Below, piece after piece: positions 1 through 4,825 of a stretch of DNA of 5,813 nucleotides. Positions within the stretch are counted from its first letter, which is position 1, and each line of letters begins with the position of its first letter. Source of the DNA: Haloarculaceae archaeon. GTDB taxonomy: Archaea; Halobacteriota; Halobacteria; Halobacteriales; Haloarculaceae. The notes beneath the pieces are model-generated. The model was given only the letters and a program-made list of their open reading frames with translations, did not search any database and was not told the DNA's origin. The stretch covers positions 1-5,813 of the forward strand of contig JAHENN010000045.1 in the NCBI GenBank assembly GCA_018609665.1, read 5' to 3'. The translations under genes and the position numbers were made by a program.

Positions 1-259
1 CGCGGGCCAGCGTCTCCGCCGTCGGGTCGTCGGCCTCGCCTCCGACGCCCGCCGAGACGACCGAGCCGGCCGGCGGGCGGACGGCGACGGTGGCCCGGAG
101 GCCGCCGTCGTCGGAAATCTCGCCGCCGACGACGAACTCGTCGGACAGCAGCTCCCGCGTCGCGGCGGCGACGTCGACCAGTTCCCGGCGGAGCGCACGG
201 CGGCGCTCGGCCGAGGGCTCGGCGTCCGGCGGCCCGGCGTAGGGGGCGTTCCCGTGCAT
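1..259 (-). CDS. DUF5811-like small haloarchaeal protein (partial, C-terminus off the left edge)
   Basis: The visible 86 codons start at an ATG at 259-257 and run off the left edge with no stop. The product begins MHGNAPYAGPP. A charged helical stretch follows (about residues 18-40, rich in Arg and Glu), then EFVVGGEIS, and then RATVAVRPPAGSVVSAG. From memory this pattern matches a short uncharacterised haloarchaeal family (DUF5811); I could not run a profile search. Its molecular function is unknown. It lies 46 bp downstream of pdaD on the same strand, so cotranscription is possible. However, a T-rich element about 29 bp upstream of the ATG suggests its own leaderless promoter, and no SD precedes the start. 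The frame is consistent throughout. I am confident that it is a gene and less so of the family name. Confidence 0.72.
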   Translation of the reverse strand, partial: MHGNAPYAGPPDAEPSAERRRALRRELVDVAAATRELLSDEFVVGGEISDDGGLRATVAVRPPAGSVVSAGVGGEADDPTAETLAR

Positions 260-280
260 TCCCCGGCCGTACACCGCACC

Positions 281-298
281 CCGACAAAAAGCCGTCGG
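281..298 (-). promoter_or_regulatory. T-tract with short inverted repeat: promoter of the DUF5811-like gene and/or pdaD terminator
   Basis: On the minus strand five T's (290-286) lie about 29 bp before the ATG at 259, a fitting position for a TATA-like box of a leaderless transcript. The same run lies about 16 nt after the pdaD stop, so it could also act as an archaeal U-tract terminator. The T's sit in the loop of a perfect 5-bp inverted repeat (281-285 with 294-298). This is not a bacterial hairpin-then-U layout, so the role is ambiguous. Confidence 0.4.
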
Positions 299-305
299 CC
301 CGCGG

Positions 306-785
306 TCACAGCAGCGGGCTGCTGTCGCCGTAGACGGCGACGACGACGGCGGTGGCGTAGGCGTCGTCGGGCGCCGCCGCGGTCGCCGTCCGGCGGCCGT
401 CCTCGCCGAACTCCCACGCCCGCAACTGCCGGCCGGCCGCCAGCCCCGCCTCGACCCGGGCGACGACGTCGCCGGGGTCGGTGCCGTCGGCCTCGTAGAA
501 CAGCCCCGGCCCGCCGGGTTCGCGCGACCAGCCGACGGCGGCGACGGCGGGGCCGTCCTCGTCGGGGGCGACCGTCGACCGCCCCTCGACGACCGTGAGC
601 CGCTCGCCGGCCGGCCCGAGGTCCGGCGCCTCGCCGACGACCTCGACGGCCGCGTCGGCCGGGATGACCGACGACACCGACACCAGGTTGTAGTCGTGGA
701 CGTTCGCCGCCGCGAGCGCGGCGTCGTAGGAGGCGGTCGCCGTCGGCCCGGTTCCGGTCCCCCGGACGACCCGGATGGTTCCCAT
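306..785 (-). CDS. pdaD: pyruvoyl-dependent arginine decarboxylase
   Basis: This enzyme decarboxylates L-arginine to agmatine and CO2 in the cytoplasm (EC 4.1.1.19). In archaea agmatine is the precursor of putrescine and other polyamines, and it is the substrate that TiaS attaches to C34 of tRNA-Ile2. The 159-residue product has the family's usual length. The proenzyme cleaves itself at a Ser-Ser bond, here Ser38-Ser39 in NLVSVSSVIP, giving a short beta chain and an alpha chain whose N-terminal serine becomes the pyruvoyl cofactor. Also visible are the N-terminal IRVVRGTGTGPT segment, DLGPAGERLTVV (residues 55-66), and GLFYEADG with Glu98, which matches the conserved general-acid glutamate. 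The ATG at 785 has no SD but has a TATA-like element centred about 26 bp upstream, indicating leaderless initiation. It lies downstream of the MaoC-like gene with a 49-bp gap that contains this promoter. All key residues are present, so it should be active. Confidence 0.95.
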   Translation of the reverse strand: MGTIRVVRGTGTGPTATASYDAALAAANVHDYNLVSVSSVIPADAAVEVVGEAPDLGPAGERLTVVEGRSTVAPDEDGPAVAAVGWSREPGGPGLFYEADGTDPGDVVARVEAGLAAGRQLRAWEFGEDGRRTATAAAPDDAYATAVVVAVYGDSSPLL

Positions 786-793
786 TGTCGTCG

Positions 794-806
794 GTCGGCG
801 GCCGAC
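794..806. repeat. 13-bp inverted repeat in the pdaD promoter
   Basis: GTCGGC and GCCGAC form two perfect 6-bp arms around one central G. The repeat sits between the TATA-like box (808-814) and the pdaD start codon (785), where a bound protein would block initiation. It may be an operator, but such palindromes are common by chance in DNA this GC-rich. Confidence 0.3.
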
Positions 807-807
807 G

Positions 808-823
808 CATAACGGCGTTTCGG
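808..823 (-). promoter_or_regulatory. candidate pdaD promoter (BRE plus TATA-like box)
   Basis: The minus strand reads CGAAAC (823-818) and then CGTTATG (814-808). The A/T core TTAT is centred about 26 bp before the pdaD ATG at 785. A purine-rich BRE-like element just upstream of a TATA-like box at this distance is the usual arrangement for leaderless haloarchaeal transcripts. It was placed by eye only. Confidence 0.55.
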
Positions 824-834
824 AACGGCCGGGC

Positions 835-1218
835 TCAGCCGTCGCCGACGAACCCCTCGATGGTCGCCGACAGCACCGTCTCGCCGTCGGCGTTCCGGCA
901 GTCGACGTCGGCGGTGACGGCGTAGCGGCCGCCCTGCCGTTCGACCGTCTCGTGGGTCCACTCGCAGGTGATCGACTCGCCCGTGTACACCGGCCGGCGG
1001 AACTCGATGTCCATCTCGTGGGCGAGCATCTCGAGGTCGCCCCCGATGGCCGTCGGCAGCGTCGCCGTCAGCAGCCCCTGGACCAGCAGCCGCCCGTCGG
1101 CGTCGGGATCGGTGTGCCGCGGCTGGTCGTCGCCGGACAGCGCCGCGAACCGGCGGACCTCCTCGGTCGTGAACGTCCGCTCGATCGTGAACTGCTCGCC
1201 CTCCGTCGGTCGGCTCAC
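835..1218 (-). CDS. MaoC-like (R)-hydratase family hot-dog protein
   Basis: This 127-residue single hot-dog-fold protein belongs to the MaoC / (R)-specific enoyl-CoA hydratase family, whose members hydrate trans-2-enoyl-CoA thioesters to (R)-3-hydroxyacyl-CoA in fatty-acid or polyhydroxyalkanoate metabolism. The hydratase signature is at residues 24-37 (FAALSGDDQPRHTD). Asp30 and His35 have the D-x4-H spacing of the catalytic pair in PhaJ-type enzymes. Two positions differ from the classic pattern: Gln32 replaces the usual Asn of DxNPxH, and Gln appears in LLVQGLL where HGML is usual. As I recall, haloarchaeal relatives share both, so the true substrate is uncertain. The start is GTG, chosen because GGAGGAG lies six bases upstream and because an upstream extension in this frame offers no better start. 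It lies 121 bp downstream of the aldo/keto reductase and 49 bp upstream of pdaD, with no obvious metabolic tie to either. Confidence 0.88.
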   Translation of the reverse strand: MSRPTEGEQFTIERTFTTEEVRRFAALSGDDQPRHTDPDADGRLLVQGLLTATLPTAIGGDLEMLAHEMDIEFRRPVYTGESITCEWTHETVERQGGRYAVTADVDCRNADGETVLSATIEGFVGDG

Positions 1219-1268
1219 GCGGGGCTCCTCCGGTCTCGGCGGCCGGCGGCCGTCGGTCGTCCGTTCAT
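1215..1268 (-). other. possible 17-codon leader ORF upstream of the MaoC-like gene
   Basis: An ATG at 1268 opens a frame encoding MNGRPTAAGRRDRRSPA. Its TGA (1217-1215) overlaps the GTG start (1218-1216) of the MaoC-like gene in a GTGA arrangement. A TATA-like ATTAAG lies about 27 bp before this ATG, so the transcript may begin right at it, as in leaderless haloarchaeal mRNAs. The peptide is strongly basic, unlike haloarchaeal proteins, so it may be untranslated leader or a translational-coupling element rather than a functional peptide. Confidence 0.25.
1225..1231 (-). promoter_or_regulatory. Shine-Dalgarno site deciding the GTG start of the MaoC-like gene
   Basis: The minus strand reads GGAGGAG with a 6-base spacer before the GTG at 1218-1216. 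It is one of only two convincing SD motifs in the window and supports a leadered mRNA for this gene. It lies inside a 17-codon ATG-initiated frame at 1268-1215 that ends over the GTG. Confidence 0.65.
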
Positions 1269-1292
1269 ACCGCCCGCTACTGCGTGCAGTCG

Positions 1293-1298
1293 CTTAAT
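1293..1298 (-). promoter_or_regulatory. candidate TATA-like box for the MaoC-like gene
   Basis: The minus strand reads ATTAAG, the most AT-rich hexamer in the 121-bp gap between the aldo/keto reductase stop and the GTG start. At the usual distance, transcription would begin near 1268-1270, giving a leader of about 50 nt that includes the SD at 1231-1225. Confidence 0.45.
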
Positions 1299-1339
1299 CG
1301 TTGAGCGGGACGGCCCGCGAGGCCGGGCGGCGCGGCCCG

Positions 1340-2404
1340 TCAGTCGCCGGCGGACCGCTTGTCGAGGCCGGCGGCCTCGATGTCCGCGCCGCCGACCGAC
1401 GACCGCAGGGCGTCCATGCCGTCGTCGCCGTCGATGCCGAAGTCGTCGGCGTACAGCGTCTCGACGCGCTCGCACTCCTCGTCGGTCAGCGGCGGCACCT
1501 CGCTGGCGGCCGCCCACTCGTCGATATCCTCGCGCGTGCGGAAGGTCGGCGTCACCGTCGCCACCTCGTCGTGGGACAGCAGCCACCGGAGGGCGGCCTG
1601 GGCCATCGTCCGCTCTCGCGGCTCGTCGCCTTCCAGGAACCGCAGCGCCTCCACCTTCTGCCAGCCCGTCTCGTACCACTCGTCGGGCCGGAACCCGCGG
1701 TGGTCGCCCGCCTCGAGTTCGGTGTCGGGGGTGACCTGCTCGTTCAGCAGCCCCGAGGAGTGCGGCACCCGCGGGATGAGGCTCGTCGACGAGCCCGTCC
1801 GCTCGATGGTCTCGAGGAAGTGGTTGCCGACCTCCTGCTCCAGCATGTTCCACACCAGCTGGACGGCGTCGAACTCCTCCTCGATGGCGAGGTCGCCCTC
1901 CGCGAGCCAGCCGATCGAGGGGCCGAGCGCCAGCCCGACGGCGCCGGCGCGGCCCTCCTCCCGGACCTCGTCGAGGAACTCCAGGACGTCGGCGTCGATC
2001 TCCTCGACGTCGGCGTTGTGCAGCTGGAGAACGTCGACCCGCTCCAGCCCGAGCCGGTCGAGCGACCGCTCGAAGGCCTCCTCGAGGTAGTCGCGGTGCA
2101 TCTCCTTCGGCAGCTCGCCGTGGCCGGCCTGGGGGTTGTCGTAGAAGTCGTAGCCGAGCTTCGTGGCGACCGTCACCTCCTCGCGCATCCCGCCGAGCGC
2201 CTCGCCGACCAGCTCCTCGGAGCGGCCGTGGCCGTAGACGTCGCCGGTGTCGAAGTAGGTGATCCCCTGGTCGACGGCGTACCGGAGCATCTCCACGGCC
2301 TGCTGTTCGCTGCGGTCGCCCCACCAGTCGGTGCCGACGACCCAGGCGCCGAAGCCGATCTCCGAGACCTCGACGCCGGAGTCGCCCAGCGTCCGGTAGT
2401 TCAT
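1340..2404 (-). CDS. aldo/keto reductase
   Basis: This 354-residue cytoplasmic oxidoreductase of the aldo/keto reductase superfamily is a (beta/alpha)8 barrel that reduces aldehydes or ketones, normally with NADPH. The catalytic tetrad is complete: Asp52 and Tyr57 in YFDTGDVYG, Lys82 in ATKLGYD, and His129 in LQLHNAD. The N-terminus YRTLGDSGVEVSEIGFGAW is the typical first hairpin and strand. Residues RTREDIDEW, followed by helices, form the C-terminal cofactor region. Compared with the usual 310-330 residues, it has an acidic tail (about residues 325-354). The ATG at 2404 places the family N-terminus correctly; a weak TATA-like element about 26 bp upstream and the absence of an SD suggest leaderless translation. 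It is transcribed divergently from the acyltransferase across 140 bp. The substrate cannot be told from sequence; sugar- or glyceraldehyde-type substrates are typical of relatives. Confidence 0.93.
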   Translation of the reverse strand: MNYRTLGDSGVEVSEIGFGAWVVGTDWWGDRSEQQAVEMLRYAVDQGITYFDTGDVYGHGRSEELVGEALGGMREEVTVATKLGYDFYDNPQAGHGELPKEMHRDYLEEAFERSLDRLGLERVDVLQLHNADVEEIDADVLEFLDEVREEGRAGAVGLALGPSIGWLAEGDLAIEEEFDAVQLVWNMLEQEVGNHFLETIERTGSSTSLIPRVPHSSGLLNEQVTPDTELEAGDHRGFRPDEWYETGWQKVEALRFLEGDEPRERTMAQAALRWLLSHDEVATVTPTFRTREDIDEWAAASEVPPLTDEECERVETLYADDFGIDGDDGMDALRSSVGGADIEAAGLDKRSAGD

Positions 2405-2426
2405 GTCCTACGGTAAGGTCCTGTGC

Positions 2427-2434
2427 CACTTAGC
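2427..2434 (-). promoter_or_regulatory. weak candidate promoter of the aldo/keto reductase
   Basis: The minus strand reads GCTAAGTG. The A/T core TAAGT is centred about 26 bp upstream of the ATG at 2404. The rest of the 140-bp divergent spacer holds a GC-rich 10-bp palindrome at 2451-2460 and nothing else I can name. Confidence 0.35.
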
Positions 2435-2513
2435 GGTCGTGGTTCGGTTCCCCGCGCGGGACGGGCGGCACGAGGGGCGGTCCAAAGCGGGGCCGGCGGG
2501 CCACAACAGCAAT

Positions 2514-2520
2514 CCATAAC
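2514..2520 (+). promoter_or_regulatory. candidate promoter of the acyltransferase
   Basis: CCATAAC has its A/T core (2516-2519) centred about 27 bp before the ATG at 2545, with no SD between. This fits a leaderless haloarchaeal transcript starting at or next to the ATG. Confidence 0.45.
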
Positions 2521-2544
2521 ACCGCGGCCCTCCTCCGTCGAGAC

Positions 2545-3444
2545 ATGACGAAGCGCCACGTCTCGCTGCCGCCGGAGGCCGAGGGGGGGCTCGAGGCGTT
2601 CCTCGGCCAGGTCGACCGCCGGCTGGCGAGCGACGAGGACACCTGCGAGGTCGTCGAGGACGTCCTCGTGGACCTCCACGGCGACCGCGACGCCTACGAG
2701 CGGTGGCAGGCCGGCGAGGAGGTGTCGCCGGCCGAGCGGGTCCGGCTCCAGGGGTACGACCCCTGCAACGCGACGCTGGAAAGCGAGTACTACGCCGAGA
2801 AGGACGAGGACGCCTTCGAGGATTCGAAGCACCTCCAGTGGCTCTGGCGGCAGTTCGACGCGACGCCGATGGCCGACAACGTCGAGTTCGCGCTCCGGTT
2901 CCGGCGGATGCTCGCCGATCACCTCTTCGCCGAGTGTGGGGAGAACTGCCGGTTCTTCAAGGGCATCACGTTCACCTACGGCCACAACATCTCCGTCGGA
3001 GACAACGTCGTCGTCCACGACGACGTCCACCTGGACGACCGCGGGAAGCTGACGGTCGGCGACCGCGTGTCGATCAGCGACGGCGTCCACGTCTACAGCC
3101 ACGACCACGACCTCGTCGACCAGACCGAGGTCGAGAACTTCCACACCGTCATCGCCGACGACGCCCGGCTGACCTACGACGCGATGGTGCGGGCCGGCGT
3201 CCGGGTCGGCGAGAACGCGGTTCTCGGGGCGCGGGCGGTCGCCCAGTCGGACGTCCCCGACCACCACGTCGCCGTCGGGACGCCCGCGAAGAGCATCCGC
3301 GTGAAGCCGGGCTGGGAGTCCGTCGCCGAGTCAGTCGACGCCGACCGCGACGACGGCCGCGAGCACCGCCGCATCCACCACGAGGTGCCCGACGACATCG
3401 ACGTCTTCGACGAGTTCGGCCGCGACCTGACGCCGCCGGAGTAG
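2545..3444 (+). CDS. hexapeptide-repeat acyltransferase (left-handed beta-helix, maltose/galactoside O-acetyltransferase-like)
   Basis: This 299-residue protein probably transfers an acetyl or other acyl group from acyl-CoA to a sugar or similar acceptor in the cytoplasm. Residues about 140-250 form the left-handed beta-helix: imperfect hexapeptide turns such as ISVGDNVVVHDDV, LTVGDRVSISDGV and VRVGENAVLGARA, closed by VAVGTPAKSIR, the usual GxPAKxI end motif. VYSHDHD (183-189) holds the likely catalytic histidine, His186 or His188. Ahead of the helix is a long region (1-139) with helical segments and the pattern YDPCNATLESEYYAE, longer than the short capping segment of classical maltose acetyltransferases. 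After it comes a charged tail (about 255-299). The ATG at 2545 is supported by a TATA-like element 27 bp upstream. The gene ends with TAG directly against the stop of the convergent arylsulfotransferase-like gene. The acceptor is unknown. Confidence 0.88.
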   Translation: MTKRHVSLPPEAEGGLEAFLGQVDRRLASDEDTCEVVEDVLVDLHGDRDAYERWQAGEEVSPAERVRLQGYDPCNATLESEYYAEKDEDAFEDSKHLQWLWRQFDATPMADNVEFALRFRRMLADHLFAECGENCRFFKGITFTYGHNISVGDNVVVHDDVHLDDRGKLTVGDRVSISDGVHVYSHDHDLVDQTEVENFHTVIADDARLTYDAMVRAGVRVGENAVLGARAVAQSDVPDHHVAVGTPAKSIRVKPGWESVAESVDADRDDGREHRRIHHEVPDDIDVFDEFGRDLTPPE

Positions 3445-4740
3445 TCAGCGGGCGCGGGCTCGGTAGCCCTCCCAGGCCAGCCCGGCGAGGGCGCCGCCGC
3501 CGGTCAGCAGCGCGAGGAGGCCGGCGACGCCGACCCACGGCGGCAGGACGAACGAGACCCAGGAGTCGGCGACGGCGACGGCCCCGGCGACCGTCCCGCC
3601 GTGGGCGGTGCCGTTCAGCTCCCGCCCCGAGGGGACGTCGTCCGGCTCCTCGGCGCCGGCGCCGATGCGGTCGGCGTCGTAGACGATGCCCCGCTCGTCG
3701 GTCAGCTCGTGGCGCCAGACCACCTCGCCGTCCGGCCCCACCTCGAGCACGCGGAAGTTCCGCGAGTCCGCGATCAGCGTGTTGCCGTTCGGCAGCCGGT
3801 CGGCGTCCCGCGGCCACTGGAGACGGTCGCCGGCGCTCGGCCCGGTGTACCGCCACACCGGTTCCATCGTCTCGGCGTCGTACTCGACGACCCGGTTGTT
3901 CTCGCTGTCGGCGACGAGCAGCGTGTCGCTCGCCGCCAGGTAGTTGGGGTCGTGCTGTTCGTGCATGATCTCGTGGTTGCCCGGCTCGCCGTACACCGCG
4001 ACGACATCGTCGGTGTCGGGGTCGACCTCGATGACGACGTCGAAGTTCCGAATCGACATCAGGAAGTTGCCGTTTGCGAGGCGGTCGACGTCGTTCATGT
4101 GGGTCCAGTCCTGGGTCGGGCCGGTGTAGGCGTGGTCGTCGCGTTGGGTGCCCTCGACGTGGTCGGCCCAGAACGCCGACCCCTCGTCGAGGTACTCCTT
4201 CGCCGACCACTCCCAGGTGACGGTCCCGTTGCGGGCGACCGTGAACGTCCGGTGGCGGGCCATGTCGATGACCACCGTCTCGCCGCTCTCGAGGCGGTCG
4301 GCGTCGTGGACCTCGTGGTAGGAGATCTGGCGGTCGTACCAGGTGTACTCCCAGACGACCTCGTCAGCCTCGGGGTCGACCTCCTGGACGCGGTTCAGGA
4401 CGCAGTGGTCGCCGGTCGTGTTCGCCCACCGCTCGGGGCAGTCGGCGTCGGGCACCTTCTGGCCGAACGACACCAGCACGTTGTCGTTGTCGAGCGGCTC
4501 CCCGTCGAAGACGGCGGCGTCGCCGGGGGCGTACTCCCAGACGCGGTCGCCGGACTCGTCGAGGACGAACACCTCGCCGTTGTGGTTGCCGAACCAGCCG
4601 TACGCCTGGACGGTGACGAGCGTCCGGCCGTTGGCGTCGCCGGTCGTCCCGGGGTCCTCAGCGGTGACCGCCAGCCCCCCGAGGACGCCGGCCGAGGCCA
4701 CCACCAGCACGCTCAGGACGGCGACCCGTCGGGTGCGCAT
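3445..4740 (-). CDS. membrane-anchored arylsulfotransferase-family (ASST-like) beta-propeller protein
   Basis: This 431-residue protein resembles the arylsulfotransferase family, in which a propeller enzyme transfers sulfate between phenolic compounds without PAPS. Residues 1-5 (MRTRR) precede a hydrophobic segment (about 6-27) without a lipobox Cys, so it is a signal anchor or signal peptide. The body repeats a blade motif of the form DxDRLxxGxxL at about 146, 217 and 312, with HDPNYLAASDTLL at 263. Histidines at 142, 145, 214, 256, 260 and 263 are candidates for the active site, which uses His in characterised ASST. Cys101 and Cys113 may form a disulfide, and sequons at Asn107, 171 and 376 could be glycosylated. 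A second hydrophobic segment (about 394-423) ends in basic YRARAR, so the propeller should face outside with both ends anchored. The ATG at 4740 was chosen over upstream in-frame starts because it begins the signal segment and has GAGGTG six bases upstream. True sulfotransferase activity is unproven. Confidence 0.82.
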   Translation of the reverse strand: MRTRRVAVLSVLVVASAGVLGGLAVTAEDPGTTGDANGRTLVTVQAYGWFGNHNGEVFVLDESGDRVWEYAPGDAAVFDGEPLDNDNVLVSFGQKVPDADCPERWANTTGDHCVLNRVQEVDPEADEVVWEYTWYDRQISYHEVHDADRLESGETVVIDMARHRTFTVARNGTVTWEWSAKEYLDEGSAFWADHVEGTQRDDHAYTGPTQDWTHMNDVDRLANGNFLMSIRNFDVVIEVDPDTDDVVAVYGEPGNHEIMHEQHDPNYLAASDTLLVADSENNRVVEYDAETMEPVWRYTGPSAGDRLQWPRDADRLPNGNTLIADSRNFRVLEVGPDGEVVWRHELTDERGIVYDADRIGAGAEEPDDVPSGRELNGTAHGGTVAGAVAVADSWVSFVLPPWVGVAGLLALLTGGGALAGLAWEGYRARAR

Positions 4741-4746
4741 CGGCGG

Positions 4747-4769
4747 CACCTCGCGGCGGCCGGCAAAAC
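4747..4769 (-). promoter_or_regulatory. start region of the arylsulfotransferase-like gene: SD motif and T-rich element
   Basis: GAGGTG (4752-4747, minus strand) matches the haloarchaeal anti-SD and has a 6-base spacer to the ATG at 4740, fixing the start. A GTTTTG element (4769-4764) is centred about 26 bp before the ATG and could be a TATA-like box. If transcription starts only 25 bp from it, the SD would lie outside the mRNA, so only one of the two signals can be fully functional. Confidence 0.45.
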
Positions 4770-4786
4770 GCTTGACGGTTCCGGGC

Positions 4787-4805
4787 GGCGGAAGCCGTTT
4801 CCGCC
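4787..4805. repeat. inverted repeat GGCGGAA-N5-TTCCGCC in a divergent promoter region
   Basis: Two perfect 7-bp arms (4787-4793 and 4799-4805) are separated by 5 bp in the 85-bp spacer between the arylsulfotransferase-like and Nmad3-like genes. The right arm starts in the TTT at 4798-4800, about 27 bp before the Nmad3-like ATG, so a protein bound here would cover its TATA position. It is a candidate operator; a chance match in GC-rich DNA is possible. Confidence 0.4.
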
Positions 4806-4825
4806 TCCGACCCCGACGGCCGGCC

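Noticed and set aside
254..598. Arg-rich plus-strand frame that looks like a basic nucleic-acid-binding peptide
   Set aside because: The runs of Arg come from reading GC-rich codons of pdaD in the wrong frame; such a basic protein is atypical for a haloarchaeon.
775..2416. Long plus-strand frames opposite the MaoC-like and aldo/keto reductase genes
   Set aside because: They mirror the codon pattern of the minus-strand genes, have Val/Leu/Asp- or Arg-rich composition and lack recognisable motifs.
1215..2429. 404-codon minus-strand frame overlapping the aldo/keto reductase
   Set aside because: It is an Arg/Gly-rich frame-shifted shadow of a gene with a complete catalytic tetrad. Only its last 17 codons (1268-1215) are kept, as a possible leader.
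2451..2460. Perfect 10-bp palindrome CCCGCGCGGG in the divergent spacer
   Set aside because: It is purely G and C, short, and easily produced by base composition; no placement relative to promoters makes it special.
2584..2590. Run of seven G's in the acyltransferase gene, a possible frameshift or sequencing error site
   Set aside because: The reading frame is continuous through it (Glu-Gly-Gly-Leu-Glu) and both sides fit the same protein.
2401..3267. 288-codon minus-strand frame opposite the acyltransferase
   Set aside because: It is a Val/Asp-rich antisense shadow. The plus frame has clear hexapeptide repeats and the GTPAKSIR end motif.
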